The notes: generated by a model from the letters alone, not told the origin. A DNA stretch of 64,000 nucleotides from Salibacterium qingdaonense (GCF_900114715.1 NZ_FOTY01000011.1:29449-93448); one strand, 5' to 3'. Positions 17,155-26,243 are shown, counted from the stretch's first letter. Translations and numbers: made by a program.

Positions 17155-18528
17155 TTACGGTATTGCATTATAGGCATCGTATTCTTTTACATCTTGTAAT
17201 TTTTCGGAAAATCCGTCCGTGTCAATATAGAAGTATTGCCGTATAATGGTTTTCCCATTTTCCAGCTCATAAGCTATACTCACAGATTGTTTGGATGCTC
17301 CTTGTTCCTCTTCAGGACGATGATCAATAATCGCCTGATGCAGCTGCTGAACGTCATCCAGGTAAGCATCCGATGTACTGTACAGATTTTGATAATCTGC
17401 CGGGTGTGATATAAATTCTCCAACATACACACTCTGTACGGAGTCACTGTCCGGGATCGTGGATTCATAGCCAAATACATCGTAATGCAGCATCGCACCT
17501 GCGATAATAATCACAACAGCGTACCCGCCGTAACCGATGAGAGCTCTACCCCGGAACACCCTCCATGTTTTTTTCAAAATCATTTCCGCAATGAAGTACC
17601 CGGCAGCCGACCCGAAAACGTATCCGAAAATTATCCAGCCTGTATTATCATTTTGACTATAAAAGACGCTGAACGTCAGCATAGCACAGAATGTCACACC
17701 GTACTTAAATATGGGGCGCAGCACACGGAACGTGATCGCTTCCGATGCGGTTTCTATCGGACGGAGTTTGTATAAGACAAGCGCAGCAGCTCCAAACAGT
17801 ACCGCCGCAGCCGCGTATCCCGCTAACTGCCATGCTGTTTGTTGATTTTCTACTATGTTAGATACAAACAGAAGCGGCGAAAAAGGTACGATGGCTTCCA
17901 TGGCACTGATGTTAGAAGATGGAGCACCATATAAATAGAAGGCAATAGTACCATTAATAAGGGTGTACATGCCGGCCGGCAGTATAAGCAGAATCATGGT
18001 TATGATACCGGTCGCTATCGACATCCCGACAGCCATTCCCACAAATACTGTAAAGAGAAAGAAAAAAACACTCATAATGAGGAATGCTCCGGCCCATGAC
18101 CAAATCGTTTGAGGGGTTAACTCATTGAATTCAGGATACATCCCGGCAATCACTTGTGCCGCTCCTGCAGTAATGAGTAATGGCGCCATGATCAAAACCA
18201 ACCCGGTCAACACTTGATTGAAAAAAAGGCTTTCTCTGCGTACCGGCAGACTGTGCATCATGTCGGCTGCATCAGGAACCTGCAGGTATCGAAACAGAAA
18301 CATGCCGGTTAAAATACTTCCGCCGACAATGACCGGAAGTTCTGTTCCATTGGAAATCTGGGTCATGGTAGTAACATCTTCCGGGCCATACCAATCGTCG
18401 GTAATCCTTATCATTCGCATGGGAACGATGAATATCCAACCTATTAAAATAACAATGCCGATCCAGCCGAATTGTTTAAAATTCTGTTTTTGTATTCCGG
18501 GATTAAAGAAGGACACTTTCGATGTCAT
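17155..18528 (-). CDS. ABC transporter permease (YtrC/D-like, DUF6449-type)
   Basis: 457 aa. Several membrane helices (first about residues 20-40, others near 65-80, 105-130, 145-215, 245-265, 285-345) are followed by a soluble extracytoplasmic C-terminal domain (about 360-457) with SVYVGEFISHPADYQNLY. This resembles permeases of GntR-controlled YtrABCD-type exporters. It starts with an ATG that has GGGAGG 8 bp upstream and overlaps the end of the ATPase gene by 26 bp, so the two are translationally coupled. The substrate is unknown; related systems respond to cell-wall antibiotics. The dispersed repeat at 16831-17148, with a two-way hairpin, follows directly. Confidence 0.75.
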   Translation of the reverse strand: MTSKVSFFNPGIQKQNFKQFGWIGIVILIGWIFIVPMRMIRITDDWYGPEDVTTMTQISNGTELPVIVGGSILTGMFLFRYLQVPDAADMMHSLPVRRESLFFNQVLTGLVLIMAPLLITAGAAQVIAGMYPEFNELTPQTIWSWAGAFLIMSVFFFLFTVFVGMAVGMSIATGIITMILLILPAGMYTLINGTIAFYLYGAPSSNISAMEAIVPFSPLLFVSNIVENQQTAWQLAGYAAAAVLFGAAALVLYKLRPIETASEAITFRVLRPIFKYGVTFCAMLTFSVFYSQNDNTGWIIFGYVFGSAAGYFIAEMILKKTWRVFRGRALIGYGGYAVVIIIAGAMLHYDVFGYESTIPDSDSVQSVYVGEFISHPADYQNLYSTSDAYLDDVQQLHQAIIDHRPEEEQGASKQSVSIAYELENGKTIIRQYFYIDTDGFSEKLQDVKEYDAYNAIP

Positions 18529-19405
18529 AGCCGATGCCTCCCATCTCGTAAATGAAAATTTCCTCGAGCGTCAGCGGCAGCAGGTCAAAGACGCGCGGCT
18601 CATACGGTTTGAGCTGCTCCTCTATCGCTTCGCGGTCCCCGCGGACGATAAGCAGATAGACGCTTCCGCGTTTCTCTTCGTGAAGAATGTTCAGTCCGGC
18701 AGCGGCCTCTTCTTTTGTTTCGTCTGAGTCAAAGGCGGCCTGGACTTTATGTGTGTCGGTCTTCAGCTCATCGAGTTCTTTTTCGATGCGCAGCGTGCCG
18801 TTATGCATGATGCCGACCTGGTCGCAGATGTCTTCGATTTCCCGGAGATTGTGGGAGGAAATGATCACCGTCACGTCCCGCTCTGCGATATCCTGGAACA
18901 ATAGATTCTTAATCTTCTGACGCATGACCGGATCGAGTCCGTCAATCGGCTCGTCGAGAATAAGAATCTCCGGCATGGCGGAAAGGGCGAGCCAAAAGGC
19001 GGCCTGGCGCTTCATTCCTTTCGACAGCCGTTGGATTTTTCGTTTCGGATCAATCTGGAACACCTGCTCCAGCTTTTGATAACGCTCTTCGTCCCAGTTT
19101 GGGTAAAACGAGCGGTAATAGGCAGCCATTTGCTTAATGGAAGCCTGCGGCAGAAAATACGGATTGTCCGGGATAAAAATCACTTTCTGTTTCTTTGGTA
19201 CATTTTCATAGACCGGTTCCCCGTCTATCTGAACCGTTCCTTCGTCCTGCCGGTAAATGCCTGCGAGTATCTTCAGAAGTGTTGTTTTTCCGGCCCCATT
19301 TGACCCGAGCAGACCGTAAATATGCCCCTGTTTCACCGACAGATTCAGATCATGGACAGCGTCTTCTTTTTCAAACGTCTTCGTGACATGCTGCACGTCA
19401 ATCAC
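18503..19405 (-). CDS. ABC transporter ATP-binding protein (YtrB-like)
   Basis: About 300 aa from a GTG at 19405 with GGGGGAG upstream; the longer frame from 19438 would read through the end of the regulator gene. It has Walker A GSNGAGKTTLL, signature LSKGMKRQ, Walker B EILILDEPIDGLD and switch His in SSHNL. A C-terminal extension of about 85 residues follows, as in exporter ATPases. It energises the permease encoded downstream. It overlaps the GntR regulator by 8 bp and the permease by 26 bp, forming a tight three-gene operon. Confidence 0.88.
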   Translation of the reverse strand: MIDVQHVTKTFEKEDAVHDLNLSVKQGHIYGLLGSNGAGKTTLLKILAGIYRQDEGTVQIDGEPVYENVPKKQKVIFIPDNPYFLPQASIKQMAAYYRSFYPNWDEERYQKLEQVFQIDPKRKIQRLSKGMKRQAAFWLALSAMPEILILDEPIDGLDPVMRQKIKNLLFQDIAERDVTVIISSHNLREIEDICDQVGIMHNGTLRIEKELDELKTDTHKVQAAFDSDETKEEAAAGLNILHEEKRGSVYLLIVRGDREAIEEQLKPYEPRVFDLLPLTLEEIFIYEMGGIGYDIESVLL

Positions 19406-19781
19406 GATGGTCTCCCCCTTCCTGTTCTGCTTCCTCAAACCAGCGCAGCAGCTCCTCTTTCGTCAGTCCCATGTAGATGGCTTCTTTGAGAAGAGGCCGG
19501 AACTGGTCTTTCATCTCTTCCAGCTTTCGGTCATTGGATATCCAGTCGGTCGGTGCCACAAAATACCCCTTTCTGCTTGCGGAATACAGAAATCCCTGCC
19601 GCTCCAGTTCGCGGTAGGCTTTCTGAATGGTGTTCGGATTGACCGTCAGTTCCTGTGATACGTGACGCACCGACGGTAGTTTTTCATCCGGCCGTAACAC
19701 ACTGGTCACAATGAGTTCCTTGATATTATCCATCAGCTGTTCATAAATCGGCTTCCGGCTCCGCACGTCAAGCTCGAACAA
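19398..19781 (-). CDS. GntR family transcriptional regulator (YtrA/YhcF-like)
   Basis: 127 aa. A winged helix-turn-helix (residues 10-75: PIYEQLMDNIKEL, LPSVRHVSQELTVNPNTIQKAYRELERQGFLYS) is followed by a short C-terminal tail without a large effector domain, as in the YtrA subfamily. It heads the ABC operon and should repress it by binding the palindrome at 19829-19849, about 50 bp upstream of its start. The ligand or stress that relieves repression is not known for this branch; cell-envelope antibiotics induce some relatives. Confidence 0.88.
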   Translation of the reverse strand: MFELDVRSRKPIYEQLMDNIKELIVTSVLRPDEKLPSVRHVSQELTVNPNTIQKAYRELERQGFLYSASRKGYFVAPTDWISNDRKLEEMKDQFRPLLKEAIYMGLTKEELLRWFEEAEQEGGDHRD

Positions 19782-19828
19782 ATCATCCCCTCCTCTGCTT
19801 TACCGATTTGTATGCCTGGTGTGTTTTC

Positions 19829-19849
19829 TGTATTATATTTATTAATACA
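19829..19849 (-). promoter_or_regulatory. Palindromic operator of the GntR-ABC operon
   Basis: TGTATTA (19829-19835) and TAATACA (19843-19849) form a perfect 7-7-7 inverted repeat. It overlaps a minus-strand TATAAT (19832-19837), the likely -10 of the operon. YtrA-type regulators bind such AT-rich dyads, so autoregulation is expected. Confidence 0.6.
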
Positions 19850-20165
19850 ATTGATAGTATAATCGTTCTTTTATCTGTTGTAAAGATATAATTTCCATTT
19901 CATTTCAGAAAAAAAGTTGATGACTCATCACAGGCCGGCGGCAACAGCTGATCCACCTGCAAAATGTGGGCGCAATCGGTCGTGAGGCGCGCTCTAGCGA
20001 CCAGTTCCAAGCCGCATCACAGAACAAACGGCCCCTGGGCATCCCCCAGGGACCGTTTCCCTCCTGCTCCAGCGAGTAACTAGCTCTTTGCACCGCCCTA
20101 GCGACCCATTCATTCCCCATTTGCGCGTAATTTGGTCGTTAGCAGAAACCGCCGGCAATCGTCAC
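19850..20165. other. Intergenic region with a large hairpin, no gene seen
   Basis: The only strong structure is AAACGGCCCCTGGG (20026-20039) with CCCAGGGACCGTTT (20045-20058), a stable hairpin of unknown use. The short motif TAGCGACC recurs nearby in both orientations. A 71-codon minus-strand frame here shows no family likeness and was not called. Confidence 0.35.
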
Positions 20166-20213
20166 AAAAAAGCCCCGGCCGGCACGCTGAAGGTTGCGCG
20201 TGCCGGCCGGGGC
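20166..20213 (-). terminator. Terminator of the 20233 gene
   Basis: GCCCCGGCCGGCACGC (20172-20187) pairs with GCGTGCCGGCCGGGGC (20198-20213). On the minus strand the stem is followed by six T residues. Confidence 0.9.
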
Positions 20214-20232
20214 CCTGGACCGGGCGATACGG

Positions 20233-21630
20233 TCAGGCGTTGGCTTTCTGCATTTTGCGGTACAGGTCCTGGTAGGCTTTTGATTCGGCGTCGCGGCCGA
20301 GATCAAGATAGATTTTAGAGAGCCAGCGCACGGGTTCGGGATCGGTCGTGTTCATTTCCATTTCCCAGCTGAAGCAGTCCACGGCCTGGTCGAGCTGGTT
20401 GAAATCATACAGCATCTCCCCAAGTTCACGCTGCTTTTCGGGGTCATCGTGGTAAGCTTTCATTTTCTCCAGCTGCTGGAGGACCGGGGAGGCATGCGAC
20501 TTTTCCCGGATCGGCGCGAGCCACGTGATGACGTCCTGAAGCGGACGATCCGAAAGAAGTTCATTCACACACAGCTGCAGAATTTTCTCTGCTTTCCGGG
20601 GCTGGTTGTCATACATGGATGCGATGTAAAGAGGAAGGTCATCCAGCCGCGCGCCGGATGTTTTCAGATCCATCTTCTCCAGCATATCTTCCAGAGCAGC
20701 CTCTTGTTTCTCATTAAGAGACATATCGTGCTGCTGAAGGAGCCGCAGGGTGTTTTCCAGGTCATGACGGGACAAATAAATGGATAGCAGATCCTGAGGA
20801 AGCCGCTTCATGGACGGCACTTTAGCATACAGGTCGTTTAAAATCAGCTGCTGCTCCTCTTTGTCGTAATACAGATGGAGCCACTGCAGCAGTTCGTCGT
20901 AATAAGCGTCGCCGCCTTCCCGCTGGATTTGATCGATCATCAGCGAAAACGCGTCGACCCAGCGCTTTTCTTCTTTCAGGAACCGGAGAAGCTGCGCTGC
21001 GTTTTCCGGATCTTTGCGTCCGTAATAGCAGGACTTTTCCATATAAAGGGGGTCTTTTTCCCATAATTCCGGTTCCATCCTCTGATACATATCCTTAAAG
21101 GTGGAAAATTCCATATCGTTTGCCAGCTGTTTGACCCAGCTGTGTTTTGGTGTGAAATCCATCAGCACCCGGATAATCCGGTAACCAAGAAACAGCTGGC
21201 CGGTGCGCCGGTGCTGGTAGTAAAACGACTGGATGTCCTGAAACAGATCTTTTTTGGACACGAACGCATCGAAAAAGGTAAGCATACGGGCGGTTTCCTG
21301 ATAGGTGTGCTGGCTCTGGAACTTGCCGCGGAGCTGGCTCAGACCGCGCTTTGGAAATGACGTTTTATCCGACAATACTTCCCCGATGAACGGATGCGGT
21401 GCCTCATAGACCGCGCCGTGCTTCACGGCTTTTTCAAGAAACGAACGCCGCCGCACGTGATGGGCTTTCATGGTCGTAAGATACTCATTTTTGAAAAAAA
21501 TCATGTAGTAAACCTGTCCCGTTTTATCCCAGGCTTCTATCATTTTGCCCTGCAGAAATACGATGAGCGAGGCGGGACGTACCGTCGTCTGTTTTTTTCC
21601 ATCGGTGATAACGCATTCGGTTTGGTTCAT
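20233..21630 (-). CDS. Conserved hypothetical protein with TPR-like helical repeats
   Basis: 465 aa, soluble and almost wholly helical. The C-terminal half has degenerate tetratricopeptide-like units (for example LPLYIASMYDNQPRKAEKIL, LYDFNQLDQAVDCFSW, WLSKIYLDLGRDAESKAYQDL at the end). The N-terminal 60 residues are beta-rich (VITDGKKQTTVRPASLIVFL). No catalytic motif is evident. GGGAGG is spaced 8 nt from the ATG, and a strong terminator follows. A scaffold or protein-interaction role would be usual for TPR folds, but no function is assigned. Confidence 0.65.
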   Translation of the reverse strand: MNQTECVITDGKKQTTVRPASLIVFLQGKMIEAWDKTGQVYYMIFFKNEYLTTMKAHHVRRRSFLEKAVKHGAVYEAPHPFIGEVLSDKTSFPKRGLSQLRGKFQSQHTYQETARMLTFFDAFVSKKDLFQDIQSFYYQHRRTGQLFLGYRIIRVLMDFTPKHSWVKQLANDMEFSTFKDMYQRMEPELWEKDPLYMEKSCYYGRKDPENAAQLLRFLKEEKRWVDAFSLMIDQIQREGGDAYYDELLQWLHLYYDKEEQQLILNDLYAKVPSMKRLPQDLLSIYLSRHDLENTLRLLQQHDMSLNEKQEAALEDMLEKMDLKTSGARLDDLPLYIASMYDNQPRKAEKILQLCVNELLSDRPLQDVITWLAPIREKSHASPVLQQLEKMKAYHDDPEKQRELGEMLYDFNQLDQAVDCFSWEMEMNTTDPEPVRWLSKIYLDLGRDAESKAYQDLYRKMQKANA

Positions 21631-21665
21631 TTGAAAAACCTCCCTTAATATAGTAAATCACGTAC

Positions 21666-21701
21666 AAAAAGAAGCAGCCGCGCGCGGAACTGCTTCTTTT
21701 T
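21666..21701 (-). terminator. Terminator of the oxidoreductase gene at 21708
   Basis: AAAAAGAAGCAG (21666-21677) pairs with CTGCTTCTTTTT (21690-21701) around a GC-rich loop. It gives a T5 tail on either strand, and is positioned just after the minus-strand stop. Confidence 0.85.
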
Positions 21702-21707
21702 CTGAAG

Positions 21708-22691
21708 TCACGTCCGCAGCTGGTCCGCTTCAAATACAACGCCCAAATCCTCTCGGATCCGGTCGGTCTGACGCATCACCATCTGCGAATCGTGCCAATG
21801 TAATGAAGTTGTATCATTCGTATCACAGGCACCGATAAACGCTGCCGCTTCGTAATACATATCCGGATGCTGCTGGTTGATATCCACCGTTTCCGGTTCT
21901 CCTTTCACCGGAACAAACGTCAGATGCTCCATCTCATGGATGGTGTCGATATAGAGGGTGCCTTTTTCCCCTTGAATCTCACTCGGGCTGTTCGACGCTG
22001 TGATTTTCGAGTAGGCGGCCACCGCATCCATGCCGTCGTAGGAAAGAAGCACATTCGTTTGGCCGTCCACGCCGCTCTCGAGTACGTGGCCGGACGCCTT
22101 CACCTCTTCCGGTTCCCCGAACAGGCGCTGAAGCGGGTGCAGGCAGTACACACCGATATCCATCGTCGCCCCGTTTGAAAGCGAAGGCTTGAACGCGTTC
22201 AGGACCTCTCCGTTCAGGTAGGCATCATAGCGGCTCGAATACTGGGAAAAATGGAAGACGGCTTTGCGCACCGTGCCGACTTTCGGCAGCCATTCCTGCA
22301 AGGTTTGAAACCCGGGGGTATAAAGGTTTTTCACCGCTTCCATGAACACCACGTCGTGTTTCTGCGCGGTTTCAATCAGGTGACGGGCTTCCTGCTCATT
22401 GCTGCAGAGCGGTTTCTCGCAGATGACATGTTTGCCGTGCTCCATCGCCGACGCGGCCTGCTCGGCGTGGTACCGGGTCGGGCTTGCGATGTAGACCGCA
22501 TCCAGTTCATCGTCACCAAACAGGGCTTCAAGATCCGAATAATATGTACCGGCTCCCGTTTTGGCCGCGAAATCCCGGGCCCGTTCTTCGTCTCTGGAAT
22601 ACACCGCATGCAGACAGAACGCATCCACGCCGCGTGCCGCATCGATAAAGGCCTCTGTGATCCAGTTCGTTCCGATCGTTGCCATCTTCAC
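21708..22691 (-). CDS. Gfo/Idh/MocA family NAD(P)-dependent oxidoreductase
   Basis: 327 aa from the GTG at 22691, giving the usual family start MKMATIGTNWI. An ATG at 22700 also exists, but GGGGG abuts it too closely to serve as its ribosome binding site. An N-terminal Rossmann fold with ATIGTNWITEAFI (cofactor loop), SPTRYHAEQAASAME and the conserved EKP (CEKPLCSN) is followed by the C-terminal alpha/beta domain with NGATMDIGVYCLHPL. Members oxidise sugars or inositols; the substrate is not predictable. It is monocistronic between two terminators and is not part of the spore glycan cluster. Confidence 0.85.
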   Translation of the reverse strand: MKMATIGTNWITEAFIDAARGVDAFCLHAVYSRDEERARDFAAKTGAGTYYSDLEALFGDDELDAVYIASPTRYHAEQAASAMEHGKHVICEKPLCSNEQEARHLIETAQKHDVVFMEAVKNLYTPGFQTLQEWLPKVGTVRKAVFHFSQYSSRYDAYLNGEVLNAFKPSLSNGATMDIGVYCLHPLQRLFGEPEEVKASGHVLESGVDGQTNVLLSYDGMDAVAAYSKITASNSPSEIQGEKGTLYIDTIHEMEHLTFVPVKGEPETVDINQQHPDMYYEAAAFIGACDTNDTTSLHWHDSQMVMRQTDRIREDLGVVFEADQLRT

Positions 22692-22845
22692 CGCCGGCAT
22701 CCCCCTTTTTGTCTCCAGTTGTCCTTATTATACTATACTCAAGAATGTTTATCACGTATTCTTCTGTATTCAGCGTAACGTATTTCAGGTTCATATAAAA
22801 GGGCAGAGTATTCAGCCGCCGGTCTCTTGTGATGGGGGTGGTAAT

Positions 22846-23049
22846 ATGAAAAAGAATAAAAGGAATCAAAACGAAGATAACGAGAGAAAAAAGAGACTGC
22901 TGTTGGATAATATTTTTACAAACGGCATCTTTACCTTTTTGACATTTCCGGGTAAAGCAGTGGAAGATCCTAAAGAGTTCTTTACCATTCTGGCGGTCAT
23001 CCTGCCTGTTTTAGGCGGTATGTTTTGGTTGATTCATCTTTTCTGGTAA
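22846..23049 (+). CDS. Small hypothetical membrane protein
   Basis: 67 aa from the ATG at 22846 (GGGGGTGG upstream). A very basic N-terminus (MKKNKRNQNEDNERKKR) is followed by two hydrophobic stretches ending FFTILAVILPVLGGMFWLIHLFW. It converges on the DUF454 gene, leaving 7 bp between stops. No family is recognised. The well-placed ribosome binding site and typical topology support a real gene. Confidence 0.6.
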   Translation: MKKNKRNQNEDNERKKRLLLDNIFTNGIFTFLTFPGKAVEDPKEFFTILAVILPVLGGMFWLIHLFW

Positions 23050-23056
23050 ACAAGAG

Positions 23057-23431
23057 TCAGCGCAGTGTATTCAGCGAAAAAATAAAATACGAGATATAGA
23101 GAACGACACCGGTTAAGAGAATCTGGATGAGGAGAAGCGGTACGAGAAAAAAGATAGAGTAGAACGTACTGACCCACAGCACAATCAGTGCGGTCCACTT
23201 GGTTTTGAGCGGAAGCGCCCGCTGCGTCCGGTACTGGTGGATGTAGGTGCCAAGCCATTTCGTGCGCAGCAGCCGGTCGTACAGCTTCTGCGATGATTTC
23301 GCGTAACACCAGGCGGCGAGCAGGAGAAACGGCGTTGTCGGCACGAGCGGCAGCACGATACCGATCAGTCCGAGCACAACACAGAGACTGCCGCTGAAAA
23401 TGAGGAGTGTTTTTTTCATCGACGTAATCAT
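23057..23431 (-). CDS. DUF454 family inner membrane protein (YbaN-like)
   Basis: 124 aa with three to four membrane helices. Family signatures are LGLIGIVLPLVPTTPFLLLAA (about 20-40), CYAKSS and the RALPLKTKW cytoplasmic loop. DUF454/YbaN proteins are widespread and uncharacterised. AAGGGGC precedes the ATG. It stands alone. Confidence 0.85.
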   Translation of the reverse strand: MITSMKKTLLIFSGSLCVVLGLIGIVLPLVPTTPFLLLAAWCYAKSSQKLYDRLLRTKWLGTYIHQYRTQRALPLKTKWTALIVLWVSTFYSIFFLVPLLLIQILLTGVVLYISYFIFSLNTLR

Positions 23432-23668
23432 GGTTTTGCCCCTTTAATATGTATCATTTATACATATTATAGTTCGGCGCAGGCGTTTCGTAAACCAGAC
23501 AGCGGTTAGAGACATTTTTCTTCTGCTTTTGTCCGTAACCCGTCGATGATAGACAGTTTGCCTCTCATTTTGTCCTGTATCTTTTTTTACTGGACACTTC
23601 TTCCCGCAAACTTGAGGAAAGTGTCCGGTATCCTGATATAATGGACACTTTAAACCGGGAAGTGTCTG

Positions 23669-23701
23669 TAAAAAAACCTGCCGCCCGAAAGGCAGCAGGT
23701 T
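23669..23701 (-). terminator. Terminator of the HAD phosphatase gene
   Basis: AACCTGCCGCC (23675-23685) pairs with GGCAGCAGGTT (23691-23701), with one mismatch. It is followed on the minus strand by a T-run (23669-23676). Confidence 0.85.
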
Positions 23702-23705
23702 CCAC

Positions 23706-24365
23706 TTATAAAGAGGGGAGAAGCGCGTCGAGGGTGGTGTCTTCAAGCGAATCCAGCCGGCGGTCGTGGTGCCCGAATGCCAGGGTTTCGGTCACTTTAT
23801 TCGGTACAATCACGCAGCGCATGCCGGCGCGTTCGGCAGCGAGGGCGCCGTTGACGGAGTCTTCAAATACGACGCATTCTTCCGGCCGGACGCCGAGGCA
23901 GGCGGCGGTTTGTTCGTACAGCGCCGGATCCGGCTTCACGTCCTCTACATCATCCGAGGTCCGGATGCAGGAGAAATAGTCAAACAGCCCCAGGTTCTTA
24001 AGGTGCATGGACACCCAGTCCAAGTCGGAACTTGAAGCCAGGCCGACCGCGAGTCCCCTGTCCCGCGCTTCGCGGATCCGGGCTTCTGCTCCCGGAAGGG
24101 CCGGTTCTCCGTTCACCCGGTCCAGAAAACGTTCCTTAAACTGCTCGAGAAACATGTCCTGCTGCACCATCTTCCCCGTACGAGACGCCAGATAATCGGC
24201 CGGCGTGAATCCCGTCGATGTGCCGATTTCCTGCTGCCACACCTCGAGCGGCAGATCGGTGCCGTACTCTATGAACAATTCCTGCAGCACATCGAACTGC
24301 CTCGTTTCGGTATCCATGATCAATCCGTCAAAGTCAAAAATAACTGCTTTTACGTCTTGTCCCAT
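23706..24365 (-). CDS. HAD superfamily hydrolase (beta-phosphoglucomutase / YhcW-like)
   Basis: 219 aa. HAD motifs in order: motif I DFDGLIMDTE (nucleophile and acid Asp), motif II ASSSD, motif III Lys in VKPDP and motif IV FEDSVNG, with an alpha-helical C1 cap between I and II. Such proteins dephosphorylate or isomerise small sugar phosphates or nucleotides. The start codon lies 3 bp after the stop of the aldo/keto reductase gene without a good ribosome binding site of its own, so translation is probably coupled. The exact substrate is unknown. Confidence 0.85.
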   Translation of the reverse strand: MGQDVKAVIFDFDGLIMDTETRQFDVLQELFIEYGTDLPLEVWQQEIGTSTGFTPADYLASRTGKMVQQDMFLEQFKERFLDRVNGEPALPGAEARIREARDRGLAVGLASSSDLDWVSMHLKNLGLFDYFSCIRTSDDVEDVKPDPALYEQTAACLGVRPEECVVFEDSVNGALAAERAGMRCVIVPNKVTETLAFGHHDRRLDSLEDTTLDALLPSL

Positions 24366-24368
24366 GGG

Positions 24369-25286
24369 CTACACCGACTGCGGATGGCTGCCGCTCACCA
24401 TATCAAGATCGGCCGCTGCCGCGTTTGATGCGACCTGGTCCGGGTTCTTGCAACCCGGTATCACGGTGGTCACCGCTTCATGCTTCAAACACCAGGCGAG
24501 CGCCCACTGCGCCATCGGTACGCCTTCGGGTACTTCGTTTTTCGCCAGTTCTTCGACCATTTCAAGCGTCCGGCGCGTCTCATCCTTATCGTGGCGGTGA
24601 CGTACGTCATTGTCCGCAAACTGCGCGCCCGGCTTGTATTTCCCGCTCAGGTAGCCGCTTGCCATCGGTACGCGGGCAAGGACGCCGAGATTCTGTTCTT
24701 CGGCAGACGGCAGTACATCTTCTTCGGGAGAACGGTCGAGCCGGTTGTAGATGACCTGGATGCTTTCCGCTCCGGCGTCGGATGCGTTTTTCGTCTGATA
24801 GCTGTCTTCTTTTTTCCCGATGGAGAGGCCGATGTGACGGATTTTGCCTTCCTGCTTCTGCTTATCAAGCATCGTCCACAAGGCGTCGTTGCCGAATTCT
24901 TCCCCAATGCCGGTATGCATCTGATATAAATCGATGTAGTCGGTGCGGAGCGCGCGCAGAGAATCCTCGAGCTGCCGGCGTACGTCATCCGCTGAGAAAT
25001 GACGGGTCCGTTCATACAAATCGTGAAACTTGTGTCCGAATTTCGTCGCCAGCACCCAGTTTTCCCGGTCTTTCTCTGTGGCGCGTCCGATGAATTCTTC
25101 CGACAAATGATCGCCGTAGCATTCAGCCGTGTCAATCAGGTTGATCCCTGTTTCTCTCGCCTTATCAAAAATAGCATCGACTTCCGGCTGGGTGTAGTCT
25201 CTGCCCCATTCGCCGCCGAACTGCCACGTTCCCATGCCGATGACAGAAACATCCATGCCGGTTTTTCCTAATGTACGGTACTTCAT
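24369..25286 (-). CDS. Aldo/keto reductase
   Basis: 305 aa (alpha/beta)8 barrel. The catalytic tetrad is visible: Asp and Tyr in DTAECYGD, Lys in LATKFGH and His in YQMHTGI. The C-terminal cofactor-binding part includes VIPGCKNPDQVASN. Closest to NADPH-dependent reductases of the YqkF/IolS type. AAAAAGGAGG precedes the ATG. It is the first gene of a two-gene operon with the HAD phosphatase, suggesting carbohydrate or aldehyde metabolism. Substrate not determinable. Confidence 0.9.
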   Translation of the reverse strand: MKYRTLGKTGMDVSVIGMGTWQFGGEWGRDYTQPEVDAIFDKARETGINLIDTAECYGDHLSEEFIGRATEKDRENWVLATKFGHKFHDLYERTRHFSADDVRRQLEDSLRALRTDYIDLYQMHTGIGEEFGNDALWTMLDKQKQEGKIRHIGLSIGKKEDSYQTKNASDAGAESIQVIYNRLDRSPEEDVLPSAEEQNLGVLARVPMASGYLSGKYKPGAQFADNDVRHRHDKDETRRTLEMVEELAKNEVPEGVPMAQWALAWCLKHEAVTTVIPGCKNPDQVASNAAAADLDMVSGSHPQSV

Positions 25287-25439
25287 GTATAGATCCTCCT
25301 TTTTTCACTCCTGCTTTTTCTATTATAAGGCAAACTGCCGTGGAACGACAGTCACGGCATCTAGCTGGTTTATGACCGGTGGCAGGTGGATGGTGGCGGG
25401 GAGCGGCACGGGAACCGTTTGTGGTATCTACGGAGTGCG

Positions 25440-26230
25440 TAAACGTCACTCGGTATCGGTTCCAGTTACGTTTACACCACTCCCGCCTCCCGTAAACGTC
25501 ATTAGAAATCTCTCCGGGTTACGTTTACGCCTCTTACCGCGGCGCAATCGTAACTCGGCAGCCCTGCCTCACGCCGGCAGCCTCTCTGCATGCAATGATT
25601 GAATGGCTACGTTCATTGTAGATTGGCTCCAGCGACGTTTCCCGCTGCTCCGGGACCCCTAAACGCAACTCGGAACCTGCCCCAGTTGCGTTTGCACCTC
25701 TCCCGCCTCCCGTAAACGTCATTAGAAACCTCTCCGGGTTACGTTTACGCCTCTTACCGCGGCGCAAACGTAACTCGGCAGCCCTGCCTCACGCCGGCAG
25801 CCTCCCTGCATGCAATGATTGAATGGCTACGTTCATTGTAGATTCGCTCCAGCGACGTTTATCGCTGCTCCGGGACCCCTAAACGCAACTCGGTATCCGT
25901 TCCAGTTACGTTTGCACCTCTCCCGGCTCCCGTAAACGTCATTAGGAACCTCTCCGGGGTACGTTTACGCCTCTCCCCCCGGTACAAACGTAACTCGGCA
26001 GCCCTGCCTCACGCCGGCAGCCTCCCTGCATGCAATGATTGAATGGCTAAGTTCATTGTAGATTGGCTCCAGCGACGTTTCCCGCTGCTCCGGGACCCCT
26101 AAACGCAACTCGGAATCTGCCCCAGTTGCGTTCACACCACTCCCGGCTCCCTTAAACGTCTTTAGAAACCTCTCCGGGTTACGTTTACACCTCTCACCCC
26201 GGTACAAACGTAACTCGGCAGCACCTGCAG
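25440..26230. repeat. Tandem array of about four 220-bp units rich in AAACGYAACT palindromes
   Basis: The block CGTAAACGTC recurs at 25491, 25711 and 25931, and as CTTAAACGTC at 26151, so the period is exactly 220 bp. Each unit carries hairpin-forming dyads: AAACGCAACT with AGTTGCGTTT, and CGTAAACGT with ACGTTTACG. It also has GCCTGCATGCAATGATTG-like filler. By eye I count nine exact AAACGYAACT decamers (both strands). Two near-identical 77-80-codon frames on the minus strand merely reflect the period and are not called as genes. The same motif clusters again at 51937-52290. The role is unknown. Confidence 0.85.
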
Positions 26231-26243
26231 CAACCTGAGGCGG

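Noticed and set aside
16888..17199. 103-codon frame inside the 318-bp repeat
   Set aside because: Lies wholly in a repeat with inverted ends and reads through its terminator hairpin.
19905..20120. 71-codon minus-strand gene
   Set aside because: No ribosome binding site, includes a large hairpin, no family likeness.
25534..26207. Two near-identical 77-80-codon frames in the tandem array
   Set aside because: Identity follows from the 220-bp DNA repeat; no ribosome binding sites, Arg-rich composition typical of non-coding GC-rich DNA.
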